DNA of 64,000 nucleotides from Prosopocoilus inquinatus (GCA_036172665.1 CM069870.1:71300212-71364211), one strand, 5' to 3'. Shown: positions 21,405 to 33,651, counted from the stretch's first letter. Numbers and translations are program-made. The notes: generated from the sequence alone by a model not told the origin.

Positions 21405-23770
21405 ATTCTAGCCTGAAATGATGGGTCGCACCATGGGTCTATCTTGAGTGGTTCTCGAGTTGTACTAATAAAAACAAAAGAAAAAACTCGAAAACCGCTC
21501 GCGCTAGACCCATGGTGCGACCCATCAAATCACACTAGAATTCAGTCAGGAATTCAAAAATACCATTGTATACAAAGTGTTCCGTCAAGAAAAGTATAAC
21601 TTCGAAGTATTTCTCGCTACCGCCGCGGTCAATTCTCTTTTTATTTTGTTGACGGCACCTCAGACTTTACTTTTTCTAGTTTTACTCTAATTGAAGCTTC
21701 TGTTATAAAAAAAAGAGCAACGCGTTTCCTGGAAATTACGAAAATTGCACTTTTTGTTGCAGTTTTGAGTTCCAGGGTAAATTCTAGCCTGAAATGAGGG
21801 GTCGCACCACGTGTCTATCTCGATCGGTTCTTGAATCGCATCGTGAAAAACAAAAGAAAAAACTCGAAAACCACTCAAGATAGAACCGTGGTGCGACCCA
21901 TCATTTCGGGCTGGAATTTACTCAGGAACTCAAAAATTTCATTGTATACAAAGGGTTCCGGCACCTTACACTTTACTTTTTCCAGTTTTACTCTAATTGA
22001 AGTTTCTGTTATAAAAAAAGAGCAACGCATTTTCTGGAAAGATAAGAAAATTACACTTTTTGTTGCATTTTTGAGTTCCCGGGTAAATTCTAGCCTGAAA
22101 TGAGGGGTCGCACCACGTGTCTATCTCGATCGGTTCTCGAATCGCATTGCGAAAAACAAAAGAAAAAACTCGAAAAACACTAAAGATAGACCCAGGTGCG
22201 ACCCATCATTTCAGGCTGGAATTTACTCAGGAATTCAAGAATGTCATTGGATATAAAGTGTTCCGGCACCTCACGCTTTTCTTTTTCCAGTTTTACTCTA
22301 ATTCAAGTTTCTGTTATAAAATAGAGCAACGCATTTTCTAGAAATGTATGAAAATTACACTTTTTGTTGCATTTTTGAGTTCTTGGGTAAATTCTAGCCT
22401 GAAATGAGGGGTCGCACCACGTGTCTATCTCGATCGGTTCTCGAATAGCATCACGAAAAACAAAAGAAAAAACTCGAAAACCACTAAAGATAGACCCGTG
22501 GTGCGACCCATCATTTCAAGCTGGAATTTACTCAGGAACTCAAAAATTTCATTGTATAGAAAGGGTTCCGGCACCTCACACTTTACTTTTTTCAGTTTTA
22601 CTCTAAACGAAGTTTCTGTTATAAAAAAAATAGCAACTCGTTTCCTGGAAATTACGAAAATTGCACTTTTTGTTGCATTTTTGAGTTCTCGGGTAAATTC
22701 TAGCCTGAAATGAGGGCTCGCACCACGTGTCTATCTCGATCGGTTCTCGAATCGCATCGTGAAAAACAAAAGAAAAAACTCGAAAACCACTCAAGATAGA
22801 ACCGTGGTGCGACCCAACATTTCAGGCTGGAATTTACTCAGGAATTCAAAAATGTCATTGTATACAAAGTGTTCCGGCCCCTCACGCTTTACTTTTTCCA
22901 GTTTTACTCTAATTGAAGTTTTTGTTATAAAATAGAGCAACGCATTTTCTAGAAATGTATGAAAATTACACTTTTTGTTGCATTTTTGAGTTCTTGGGTA
23001 AATTCTAGCCTGAAATGAGGGGTCGCACCACGTGTCTATCTCGATCGGTTCTCGAATAGCATCACGAAAAACAAAAGAAAAAACTCGAAAACCACTAAAG
23101 ATAGACCCGTGGTGCGACCCATCATTTCAAGCTGGAATTTACTCAGGAACTCAAAAATTTCATTGTATAGAAAGGGTTCCGGCACCTCACACTTTACTTT
23201 TTTCAGTTTTACTCTAAACGAAGTTTCTGTTATAAAAAAAATAGCAACTCGTTTCCTGGAAATTACGAAAATTGCACTTTTTGTTGCATTTTTGAGTTCT
23301 CGGGTAAATTCTAGCCTGAAATGAGGGCTCGCACCACGTGTCTATCTCGATCGGTTCTCGAATCGCATCGTGAAAAACAAAAGAAAAAACTCGAAAACCA
23401 CTCAAGATAGAACCGTGGTGCGACCCAACATTTCAGGCTGGAATTTACTCAGGAATTCAAAAATGTCATTGTATACAAAGTGTTCCGGCCCCTCACGCTT
23501 TACTTTTTCCAGTTTTACTCTAATTGAAGTTTTTGTTATAAAATAGAGCAACGCATTTTCTAGAAATGTATGAAAATTACACTTTTTGTTGCATTTTTGA
23601 GTTCTCGGGTAAATTCTAGCCTGAAATGATGGGTCGCACCACGTGTCTATCTCGATCGGTTCTCGAATCGCATCACGAAAAACAAAAGAAATAACTCGAA
23701 AACCACTCAAGATAGACCCATGGTGCGACCCATCATTTCAGGCTGGAATTTACTCAGGAATTCAAAAATG
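21405..23770. repeat. ~305-bp satellite with an internal inverted repeat
   Basis: The landmark attctagcctgaaatga occurs near 21405, 21781, 22087, 22390, 22696, 23001, 23307 and 23612, giving monomers of 303-306 bp after a longer first one. Each monomer contains gggtcgcaccacgtgtctat and, about 100 bp later, its inverted partner atagacccgtggtgcgaccc, so every unit can form a cruciform. The short open frames on both strands repeat with the unit and are not genes. Confidence 0.95.
22313..23601. repeat. Exact 611-bp tandem duplication (dimeric higher-order unit)
   Basis: By eye, about 678 bp from 22313 match the sequence starting at 22924 without a difference, giving an offset of 611 bp (two monomers). 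Divergence appears before 22313 and after about 23601. Either very recent unequal exchange or an assembly artefact. Confidence 0.9.
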
Positions 23771-23925
23771 CTATATTTTTTTTAAGTTTGCTCATTTTAA
23801 TTTTCTCTTGTTTTATCCAAGATGTAGGTTCTTGCAATTTAGTCTCTGTTTAGGAGCCACCTGTATTATGGCATAGATTCAGTCAATAACACATACCCAA
23901 ATTCAACTTTTTTTTTGGATAGTCT

Positions 23926-23985
23926 AAGGTGCCACAAGGATCTGCTTAGAGTCCTACATCATTTTTGAATAGCATTTGTAACACA
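23926..23985 (+). pseudogene. Reverse-transcriptase relic in the left inverted copy
   Basis: One plus-strand frame reads KVPQGSA*SPTSFLNSI, with an internal stop, again the non-LTR GVPQGS-LGPLLFLIYI block. It lies at the outer end of the 23.9-24.5 kb repeat copy, whose inverted partner carries the equivalent block on the minus strand. Broken on both sides. Confidence 0.55.
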
Positions 23986-24532
23986 AAGTGATCGACAATT
24001 TTCGAATGGCGAAGAAAATCGATGCCGCTCTTCACCGTGACGGTTGCAAATTAATGACAAAAAAAAACTTTCGTAAACATTTAAATAAACAACAACAGGT
24101 AAACAAGTTTGTGTTCCGCGTCGAAAATCCATCCTGAATTATGGGCTTGTTTGGTTCGGTTGCTTAATAACTGGGCTGTCAAAAGGTATTAATTAATTGA
24201 TTATATTTGGATTGCGCTCTGTGAATTTCTCGGAAAAATTTGGACGTCTCACTTTCAGCAAAAACACCAGCGTTTTTTTTTCTCTCTCTCTGTGTGTGCA
24301 TTAATCGCACACGTGTTGTTGTTTTTTCTGTTCTCCAAAAAGCAAGCAAAACTTTAAATGAAAGAGGCAAGCGAGAAAGCATAATATTAAGTAAGTAAAA
24401 AATTAATAAGTGACACTTAAAAATAATAATAGAGCGTAATTTATTTGCTCGTCCTATTCCTAAAAAAAAAAAATTTAAAGCGATCTCGTCTTTTGACAAT
24501 CTTTTATGGGCGTGCACTGTATGTACAGGCTA
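23926..24532 (+). repeat. Left copy of a dispersed repeat (inverted with 33.2-34.15 kb)
   Basis: This stretch aligns, reversed, to 33158-34150. Matching blocks are gcatttgtaacacaaagtgatcgac, aacaacaggtaaacaagttt, atccatcctgaattat, ggctgtcaaaaggtattaattaatt, gaatttctcggaaaaatttgg, gcattaatcgcacacgtgtt, aaaagcaagcaaaa and gacaatcttttatgggcgt...ctgtatgtacagg. The copies are diverged; I judge roughly three quarters of positions agree. Confidence 0.85.
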
Positions 24533-25638
24533 GCAAAAAAGTATTCGCATTGTTGAACGAATACTCGTAAACCTGTGGTTGAATCTTTAACAATAAATAA
24601 TAGGAGTAATAATAATAAGAGAGTGATGAGTGAGTCACTCGCTGTTGATGTTCCACTGACACGGAGTCCAGTGACGCCCGTTAAAATAATCGGAATACGT
24701 AAAAGCCGGATGTCTGCGGACGTGAAACTCGAACTACTTACTAATCACTAATGTAAGCATCGGGAACATCATCTGCGATCACGTGTTTCCCGTTTTATTA
24801 AAAATATGGAAATACTGAGGGCTTGCTAAGAGAATGTAAAACGAATTAGGAAATGCAGTCGTTCTTGCGTCACTGATAACTGACAGCAAAATAAAATTAG
24901 GTACCTCAAAAAAAAACAAAAAAAAAGAAGTGAGGGACGGGCGTTAAACAATAAAAAAAAAATAACACAAGGATTCGCTGTACCCTTACGAGGAGAGTAC
25001 GGGCTGAATAACCCCCTTTCACCCATGGGTATAATTATAGAATTTATAGACTTCCATGCATGTCTTTTAAGAAAAATGCTTGGTGTCGCGTGCATTCGTG
25101 ACTCATTGTGCGTAAGTCTGGCGATCGGTTTCACGGTGGCATCGGAGAATTCTACTTTGCTTACGTTAGTCCGCTCACTCATCTACATCCTATACTTTCC
25201 TAGCGATAATGAATTTAATAAATTAATTCTGTACATACAAATGTCAGTTCGTTGCAAAGAAATAATTTTAAATTACGACTAAATCAGTGTCACGATCACG
25301 CTCTTCCAACCGGAGGTTTATAATGGGAAAGACAAAGAAGGAAATGCGTCGTGTTAAATGCATTCGTGACAAATTCAGCAAGAAAAAAAGAAGAAAAAGG
25401 AAAACAAAAAACAACAGAGAACAAAAGTCAAGAAAACCGAAGAAATCTATTTAAATAAGGCAAGGGAGGGAATTATGATATGATGGAAGATTGAATTTTC
25501 AAAACTATAAATTTGTTATTTATTTTTAATTTATTTATTTTTTTTTAAGTAAATCTCTACCTGGAGGTAGTAACAATAAAATAATTTTAAACTAAATTCT
25601 GTTGTGTTTGTAGAAACTCTTATTATTATTTTTTTTTG
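24533..25638. other. Mostly unique stretch; no gene supported
   Basis: Contains gagtgatgagtgagtcactcgc, a short dyad near 24622. Open frames on both strands (24826-25282) have no recognisable domain. Direct AT-rich low complexity begins near 25370. No repeat family recognised. Confidence 0.35.
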
Positions 25639-25742
25639 ACAGGCCCGTTCGACACCGTGCAACATTCGATAAAAAAATCTTGCGTCGAGTGACAGAGACG
25701 TATCGAATTTGCCAATCTTGCACCGTGTGGAACGGGCCTAAG
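25639..25742. mobile_element. Short MITE, aggcccgtt family
   Basis: Left end aggcccgttcgacaccgtgc, right end complementary to taggcccgttccacacggtg, with a central gacagagacgtatcgaat. About 100 bp with ~30-bp inverted ends. Related copies are at 25891-26054 and a fragment near 27010-27040 (gtgtgaaacgggcctgag). Confidence 0.7.
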
Positions 25743-25890
25743 AGCGAACTCAAAACTGAGATTTTTAATTAAATTAAATGTGAGACGAAGGTTTTGTTAA
25801 GAAAAAAATAAAATAAATACGGAAACTTTAATTAAAAAAACGAAAAAAAATTGTAGAAATTGTTTTTTTAGTTTTTTACATCTTTTGTAT

Positions 25891-26054
25891 TAAGGTCCGT
25901 TTGTCACCAAACAAGATTCGATGAAAAATCTTTCTGCATCAGGTGACAGAGAAGTATCGAATCTGCCAAAATGAACATTCACTGTCTCTATCTCTCTCTC
26001 TCCTTCTTTGTGTAAATCTTGTATTAAATCTTGCATGGTGTGAAGCGGTCCTAA
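25891..26054. mobile_element. Second copy of the aggcccgtt-type MITE
   Basis: Begins taaggtccgtttgtcacca, contains ggtgacagagaagtatcgaat, ends tggtgtgaagcggtccta. Diverged copy of the 25639-25742 element with a (TC)n insertion near 25985. Confidence 0.65.
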
Positions 26055-26646
26055 GACGCCTAATCCTAAATAAATTGAACGTAAGTTACAGATTTCGATA
26101 CTAAAAAAATATTGTGAGTATATAAAATAGTTGGCAGGGGTTTCAGCGAAAAAAGGAAAACAAATTAAGAAAAATTAAAATATAAACTGAATCATTTTTT
26201 TTAAATTTAAATTTAATTTCAAGTAAAATAATAAATAATAAGAAGGTAATAATAATAATATAATAAGGGGCAGATTCTGTAACATTTATTTATATATTTA
26301 CATTAACAGACTATTAAAATTTAGAGGTCCTATAAAATTTAAAATACACTTATATGATTGGTTGTTACCGTAGCAACAAAATTTAACAGCCTATTAAATT
26401 TAACGCTCTTGTATAGAAGGGGCCCCAATGTCTTATTATGATTTCAGAATATGTTGTGGTTCCATCTTCAAAATAATTTTATTTTAAAAATAATATCTTC
26501 ATTATGATAACTCTTTTTTTGAATTTTTAGCTCAAGGCCTATAATAATAAATACAAATTCCTTTTTGATTTAAAAGAACGAGTTTTTGCAAGGTGAGTTT
26601 CGTTATTTTTTGTTTTCAAAAAGATTTTATTTACCTATACCCAATC

Positions 26647-26887
26647 AGTTGTATTTTCAATTTTATTTGGCACTTTTAATTTATTACTTTGTATTTAATT
26701 GTTTTTATTTGTAGCATTTTTTTTGTAATGAGTTTTAGAGCGACGGATGGTATCGAAAGAGTTATTTTCTCCTATCGAAGAAGTTACCTTTTCCTTCGAT
26801 AGGAGAGGAGAGGGAGGAATTGCTAAAAAAATAATTAAATACAAAGTAATAAATTAAAGATTGCCAAATAAAATCCAAAATACAACT
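26647..26887. mobile_element. 240-bp inverted-repeat element with central hairpin
   Basis: Left agttgtatttt..ttatttggca...tttattactttgtatttaatt mirrors right aattaaatacaaagtaataaa...tgccaaataaaa..aaaatacaact. The centre carries a second perfect dyad, tctcctatcgaag/cttcgataggaga (about 26769-26807). Non-coding. Confidence 0.8.
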
Positions 26888-26889
26888 TA

Positions 26890-27380
26890 TCAATAAAAAG
26901 AAAAAAAATTAAAAATTAAAATCAAATTCGGATAAGTCTGCAGACATTATTATTTGTTTATTTTTTGACGTCTTCTGTGCTCGTATACTAATTAAATTGA
27001 TCGACTATTTTGCGTGGGTGTGAAACGGGCCTGAGACGAAAGGACGTTAAATGTTTTCTTCCAGATCGTAGAATTTAAATCTTTAATTTTAATTTAAATT
27101 GAATGCGAGTCAATGATTTCGTTCATAAAAAAAAAATAATAATAACTGCCGGTGTCTTTGATGGAAAAAAAGGAACGAAGAGAAGATTAAAAAAAATAAT
27201 AATAAAAACATTAAGAGGAACGCTTTTTCTTTGAATTTTTTGGAACACTAAAAATTTTTGTTTATTTATCTGCGCGTCGTATTTTAGGTTTTATTAAAAG
27301 AAAAATTTAAATTAAAAAAAAAAACGAGAAAAAGTAAGATGAATAAGTAATAATATGGTGTCTTTTATTAAGAAGCTTAA
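26890..27380. other. AT-rich stretch; MITE fragment only
   Basis: Apart from the gtgtgaaacgggcctgag fragment near 27012-27030 this is A/T-rich low-complexity DNA without a supported gene. A 26268-26425 stretch further left (ggggcagattct ... aaggggcccca) may be another short element, but its ends pair poorly. Confidence 0.35.
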
Positions 27381-27385
27381 AAGAC

Positions 27386-29000
27386 AGATGGCGCATCCGA
27401 TTCGACAGTTTTTTTTTTCTTTAAATTAAAATTAAAAATTGCATCTTTGGCTCTACTAATTTTTAAACAATTTAAATAGTGCGCAGTCATTAGTTGTTAC
27501 TAGAAAGTTAACTTTTCCTTTCCTTTCGAGAAATTCTCGTCGGCGTTACTTAATGTCGTCAGCCTTAATGATTCTGCCAAGAGATGTCGCCGTTTGTCTT
27601 TCGAGCAATTTTGATTTCTATTGAAATTATTTGACTTACTGCAACTTACAAGAGTGCCAAACACATCAATCAAAAACGATTGGCACTTAATTTCTTCCGC
27701 GAAAGTTTTTGATTTATTTAAATGAGTCTGCCAAGAGATGTCGCTGCAGTACCATCAATGTTATCGAGTCTAAACTTGCCTCGCTCTTTATCTACATACA
27801 ATTTGTCGATAGAATTATTAAGAATTTCATTCGATTTTAAAAATCTGATAATTTCGACGCGCTGTTTTAAAGATGGCGTTGCGCTTTCATCACAAATTTT
27901 CATTAACCTTGGCCAAATTTTGTAGATAAAAATTGTATTGTATTCTGTCACTCGCACAATTTCTTCTGAATTCTGTCTCATCATCGGAAATTAATTTCTT
28001 GTTTCTGAAAGAATCTTCGAAGTAATTCTGCCCAGCTTGATAACTCTACTAAGAGATGTCGCCGCCGATTATCTTTTCTTTTCTCATCATTTCCTGTCTT
28101 TCTTTTCTTATTTGAAAGATTATCGGCTTTTCTTTTTTCTCTTGCAATACCTCAATCAATTCACTTAAGTATGTTTTATAGGGGAGTTATAAAGTTGTAT
28201 TTTTATTATATGTTGCCCAACAGATGGCGCCGTAAACTCTCTAAATCGATTTGTTAAGCTCGATTATTACTCATTAACTCTTTTTTAATGCAATCGTCAA
28301 TTTTTTCTTGTAAATTTCGCGTCACAGGGCAAAAGAGTTTTTTCATCAAAACTGTTAACGAGTAACTTCTTTGCGTTAGCCCAAAGATGGCGCTACAAAT
28401 CAACCGCTCCGTTTGACTGTGCTCCGTTGACTCGAATGAATTATTTTCGTTAGAAAGCTGGCATTTTTTAATAACCTTCGGTCTTCAAAAAAAATTTTTT
28501 TCTTCGTTTCTGAGAGGTTTCTTTTGTTTTAGAGATTTTTCCGGAAGATGTCGCGCTAGGAAATCGCTTCTTATTTGGAAAATATTTCCTTTTGCACGAA
28601 AATAGCACTTGTTTGTAATTAAGAAAAAAAAACGAAAATTAAAAGAAAAAGCAAGAAAATGTGAGGCATGGAGTAAAACTCGCGAGACTTCAGATTCGGG
28701 CTCAGCGTCCTCGATTCCCTAAGACAACACTTTTTACTTGGACGACCCCCATTATTTTTTTTCGTAAATACTTTTAAAATTGACCGCATTGGATTTAAAT
28801 ATTAAAATTCCAAATATAATCTGAACGAATAAGGTTCTTCCTTGAACAGCACTAACTTTTTATTGTACTGTTCAATTACATACACCTTTCAATTCTACTA
28901 CTACACCTACACTCCTTTCATATTTTTCTTATAGTATCGATGTGCGTGATAGATTACAATCAATAATTAATTAATTGCCACCTGCATTCAAAAGAAAAAA
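27386..29000 (+). repeat. Forward-oriented AGATGKCGC motif array
   Basis: Exact copies of AGATG(T/G)CGC on the plus strand near 27386, 27582, 27736, 28054, 28222, 28385 and 28546, plus agatggcgtt near 27871. Spacing is ~135-320 bp. The intervening DNA is AT-rich and only weakly similar from copy to copy, so the conserved part is the motif itself with a few flanking bases (gccaagagatgtcgcygc). Further forward copies follow the hAT insertion near 30791, with variants near 30503 and 31021. Confidence 0.7.
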
Positions 29001-29461
29001 AAAAAAGAAAAAATTGGAACCTTCAGGTTCGTGAGATGCCTTTTAAGGTTTCCGTGTGCGCATACGCTGACTCATTCCGGCTGCCACAATTAATTAATTA
29101 ATTTCGTTTTTTTTTTCTTCGATTTTTAATTTGCAATCTATAAATCCAAAAATAGCTTTTCGATGTAGTTATTATTCTTCTAGTAATTAAATGACGTGCT
29201 CCTGTTTACCAATTCGGAACTCCATTTGCGCAGGGTTTTCGTTGCATGATGTGGATGACGATGACGAGAGAGAACGCCAATCATCATCGCTATAATAAAT
29301 AAATGCGTTTTCAGGACGCTCGTAAATCTGTTCGTTACTTATTTATTTATTCGTGCCGCACTTTTACACGAATTCCTCGGAGGAAAAAGTGAATCATGCT
29401 CGGTTTTTTTTTTATTTTTTTTGTGACCACTTTTAAATGATTTTTTTACCTATTAATTAAT

Positions 29462-30307
29462 CAGGGCCCTCGTAAGCATGTGTGCAAAGCGTGCAGTGCA
29501 CGCGGGCGCCATGTTCAAGGGGCGGCAATTAGCTTCTTGGTCACTGGACGTATTTTGTCATTTTTTTCGCCCAAGAAAAGAAAAATAATGGGAAACAGTT
29601 TCTTTTCTGGTATAAATTATTCGAAAAACTAGCCACAAGTTTTGATGAAGCCGTCAACCTCACGGCAAAATGTCGACTATAATAGAATAGTTAACTGCAG
29701 TAATTAAAAGTAGAAAAATTTTGTAATTTTCATGTGCTATATTTTTCATAAAAAGTTTAATGTACTTAGTAAAAAAAATAAATTATGTAAGCTGTTACGG
29801 TTTCGTTAAAAAAAAATAACAAATTATATTTCACTTTTTAAGTTTTTATAAATTTATGTTCCTTTTGCTTTTGTGATTTTGTTTCTTTTTTTTTTAATAT
29901 TAGTAATTAGCGGGCTGAGCCCACTTGCATTCTGGAGGGGTGCGTCTAAACAGAGGTCTTCTCGGTCAGATGAGAAAAAAGCGCTTCCCTTCGTTTTTGG
30001 GGGCTTGCGGCAGCTAGGAACTTGAAAAAATGAAGGTAAATGTTTAAATAGAAGTGCAGGAGGATGCTTAAAAAAAGCGAAGGAGAATGTTTAAAAAAAG
30101 TGAAGGAGAATGTTTCGAAAAAATGAAGGAGAATGTTTAAAAATTGGAAGGAAAATGTTTAAAAAATTTTCTGTTTTTTCCATTTCTTTTCTTTTAATTT
30201 TTAATAATTTTGATAATTGACCGTTTTTGTTTGCCCCAACTTATCTGCCAGAGGGCGCTAAAATATATAGTGGCACGCGGGCGGCATTTGGCCTCGCGGG
30301 GGCCCTG
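29462..30307. mobile_element. Non-autonomous hAT-type element with 8-bp target duplication
   Basis: 846 bp with imperfect terminal inverted repeats (CAGGGCCCTCG at the left; complement of the right end CAGGGCCCCCG). Flanked by TAATTAAT at 29454-29461 and TAATTAAT at 30308-30315. The CAGGG ends and 8-bp duplication are the hAT hallmarks. The interior has gcgggcgccatgttcaagg and A/T-rich sequence with a short repeated gaaggagaatgtttaaaaa near 30065-30165; no transposase frame remains. It interrupts the AGATGKCGC array. Confidence 0.8.
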
Positions 30308-31281
30308 TAATTAATTACTAGTATCGAAATTCTCCGAGATTTTCAGAGAATTTTGTGTAATTTGGAGTCCATCCACAGAGATAGTTCTTCGGAGACTCAA
30401 TTTTTTATTTTTTATTTCTAAGTTTTATTTTTATTTTTATATTTCTGCGACAAATAATGCGTATTTGGTATTTTCATGACGCATATTTCGTTTATTCACC
30501 AAAAGATGGCGTTGCAACACTCGAATGCATTGTAACTAATATTGTAAGTTTCCACTAAAAAAAATAAATAAAAGAAAAAACCCGGCAGCAAACGCCCAAC
30601 GTACACTCGCGCCTCAAAAATTCAGAACCAACGTTTTTAAAATAATTACAAAATTGCACCGAACTCGTTTTTAAGTTTTTTCGTTTTTCGTTTTCGTTTT
30701 TTATTTTTATATTTTCTATCGGCACTATTTTTAGCATTTAGTTCCTGATGACTAATAAATTAATTTTACATGTTTCGAATGCCGGTCAAGAGATGGCGCT
30801 TCAAAGATATGAGCACTCGTTTATCTTGGCCTTCCAGAAATGTCTAGATTTCTATGCTGTGTTAGCTCATTTTCAAGTGTAAAACAAGTTAAGAAAAAAT
30901 TGTAACAGAAGGGAAGTGAATAAACAAATAAAGTAAAACTTACGAATAAAAAATCGTTCGCAAAGGGTGCACGTCGCCCCATGCTTGGAACATTGACGCG
31001 CATTATAAATAAGCACCTAAAGATGGCGTTAGTCAAAAACAAAATAAAAATAACTGTTATAATTGTCTTTTTTTTAATGAAAGATATTTTTCAGCACCAA
31101 ACCTTTACCCGGGAAATTTGTTTTTGTTTTTTAATATCCCGATAATTAAACTAAGGTTATTCTTAGTAAAAATGTTGGAAAAGGCGCTTTAAGGACGAAT
31201 AACATAATATTTGACTATTTTTCTGTTTCTTAAAGTAAAATTACATTCATTTTTTGTACAATTTAAGAAAGTTATTCAGTG

Positions 31282-33000
31282 GCGCCATCTGCTAGAATTT
31301 CTCCTAACTAAAATTACGACGTTGAACATTTTTTTGAAAATTTGTTGCTTTCGGTATCAAATTTAGAATTTTCCGTGCGTTAAGTACGTTTTAATCTTCG
31401 ACTTAAAATTGCAGCGTTTTTTTTTCCTATTTTCGAATAATAATTATTTACAAGCAAAGTTTCAGTGCTGCCACCTGCAGACATTTAGCCAAACTTGCGA
31501 ATTTTACGAACTGGTTTTTTCAAATAATAGTATAATCAAATTCGCAAACATCGGTTGCGCCATCTGTGAAAGTTTTTCCTAACTATAAGCTTTCTGGCGC
31601 CAAAGTTAAAGCTCCTTTCCTTGTTGTTATCTTTTTTTTATAGTTAATTAATTTATGTAAGTGATAAGTTATTAATATTTTTCAATTGTCTCACAATTTT
31701 TGCGAACAATACAAAAGTTAATAGCGCCGCGTCATCTATGGAAATGTTTCGTAACTAAAATTTCAGTTACGTTGTTTTAGCGCAAGCATTACTTTTTTGT
31801 TATGACATTTCTTAACGATTAACTTAAAGTGTACCGGCTGAGCCATCTACGAAAGTTCTTCTTGTTCACGATTTTTGTTTTAGAACATTTCAATTTAGAA
31901 AAAATTAGTGGCGTCATCTACGGGAATGTTACGAAAATTAATCTGATTTAAAATTGCGGTCAAGTTGCTTTGTTTTTTTTTTTTGTTTCGCAATAATTGG
32001 GAATGAGAATTTTTTAACAACCTAAAGATAAAATAGTGGCGCCATCTATGGAAATGCTTCGCAACTAAAATTTCAGTCTTGACGTATCTTTTAACGCCAA
32101 GATTAATTCTTTTATATTTCTTTAAAAAAAAAATCAGTAGCATCCAAGTGGCGCAATCTATGGAAACTTTTCCTAATTTAATTTTCGGTTATTATCATTA
32201 CATTATTTTTTTCCTACGATTTAGTGGCGCCATTTATGGAAATTTCTCCTAATTTAGATTTCAAACATGTTCTGTCACACCAAGTTTAATTTTTTCTTAC
32301 GATTTTGTAGCGCCATCTATGGAAACTTGTCCTTATTTAGATTTCAGTAATGTTTTCGTTTTACACCACAATTATTTTTTCTTACGATTTGTGGCGCCAT
32401 CTATGCATATTCCTCTTAACTAAGATGTTCTCTTACATCAAAATTATTCTTTTCTCTTACGATTTCGTGGCGCCATCTATGTATATTTCTGCTAATTTAG
32501 ATTTCAGTCATGTTTTTTTGCACCACAATTACTTTTTATGTTTTTGTATATCGAAATTAATTTTTTTCTTACGATTTCGTGACGCCATCTATCGATATTT
32601 GTGCTAATTTAGATTTCAGTCACGTTCTTTCGCACTGTAATTAGTTTTTATGGTTTGATGTATCAAAATTAATTTCTTTCTTACGATTTAGTGGGACCTC
32701 CTATGGATATTTCTCCTAATTAGACTTCAGTGTTTTCGTTTTACACCAAAATTAATTTCTTTTGCGATTTTATGGCGCCATCTATGGATATTCTTCTTAA
32801 CTAAAATTTCAGTCATGTTGAGTTCAGTTTACAAAAGAAAAATACTTCTTTTTCTTGCGGTTTAGTGGTGCCATCAATGGAAATTTCTCCTCATTTGGAT
32901 TTCAGTAATGTTCTTTTACACTAAGACTAGTTTTTTTCTTAAGATTTTTTGGCGCCATCTGTGAAACTCTTCCTAATTTAGATTTCCTAAATCTAGGACT
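31282..33000 (-). repeat. Reverse-oriented GCGCCATCT tandem array, ~80-130-bp units
   Basis: The complementary motif GCGCCATCT lies near 31282, 31557, 32039, 32310, 32394, 32471, 32775 and 32952, with single-base variants near 31470, 31732, 31842, 31911, 32151, 32226, 32582, 32691 and 32867. From 31.9 kb the unit is a clear tandem repeat: ttcttacgattt-gtggcgccatctatgg, then aatttctcctaatttagatttcagt, then tgtt-tttacaccaaaatta. Orientation is opposite to the 27.4-31.0 kb copies. Confidence 0.85.
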
Positions 33001-33157
33001 AAATTTACTTTATATCTCGTTTATCCGACCATCAATTGTTTTTCTGTGAGCACACAGAGAAACTTCGAATGAGTCTCTTTAAGCTTTGTATGAGGCACTT
33101 TTTTCCTAAAATTAAAATAAAAAAGTTAAGGGAGGTAGGAATTCTCGCGTAGTCATC

Positions 33158-33651
33158 CTGTACATACAGTACGTCCATAAAAGATTGTCAAAAGGGGACG
33201 TTGCCTTGATTCCTTTTTTATACGGGACGAACAAGTAAGTTACACTCTATTATTATTTTTAATTGTAGGTCACTCTTGTGCGATGAAAATTGTAAGTTAA
33301 CAGGAAGGATTCCTGACGAAGCTGTCAATCGATGGTGAAACGTTGAGTGCATTTCCATTTATATTTCTGTCCGGTTTAAGATTATTAAAAACTTTTTAAC
33401 ATATTATTTCTTTCATTAAATTTACAAAAATACGAATTAACCAATAAACATTCACTGTGGTAACCTGTTTCTGTCAATTTGTAACAAATTCTTACATTTC
33501 TTTTACACAAATTATCATTTTTTACTTGATATCATGCATTTGAAATGTGATTGTTGCCCCTTAAATGCATTTGGGTTTGCTTTCAATTTCTACATACGTT
33601 CGAACATCTTTAATGTACAACCGACGAAGGCTACATTCTTTCAAACCTTCC

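Noticed and set aside
21687..23876. Families of near-identical 60-102-codon frames on both strands
   Set aside because: They are the satellite monomer translated; identical copies arise from the 611-bp duplication.
30503..31030. Start of a gene at agatggcgtt words (ATG GCG)
   Set aside because: The ATG-GCG is part of the recurrent AGATGGCGC motif, not a start codon.
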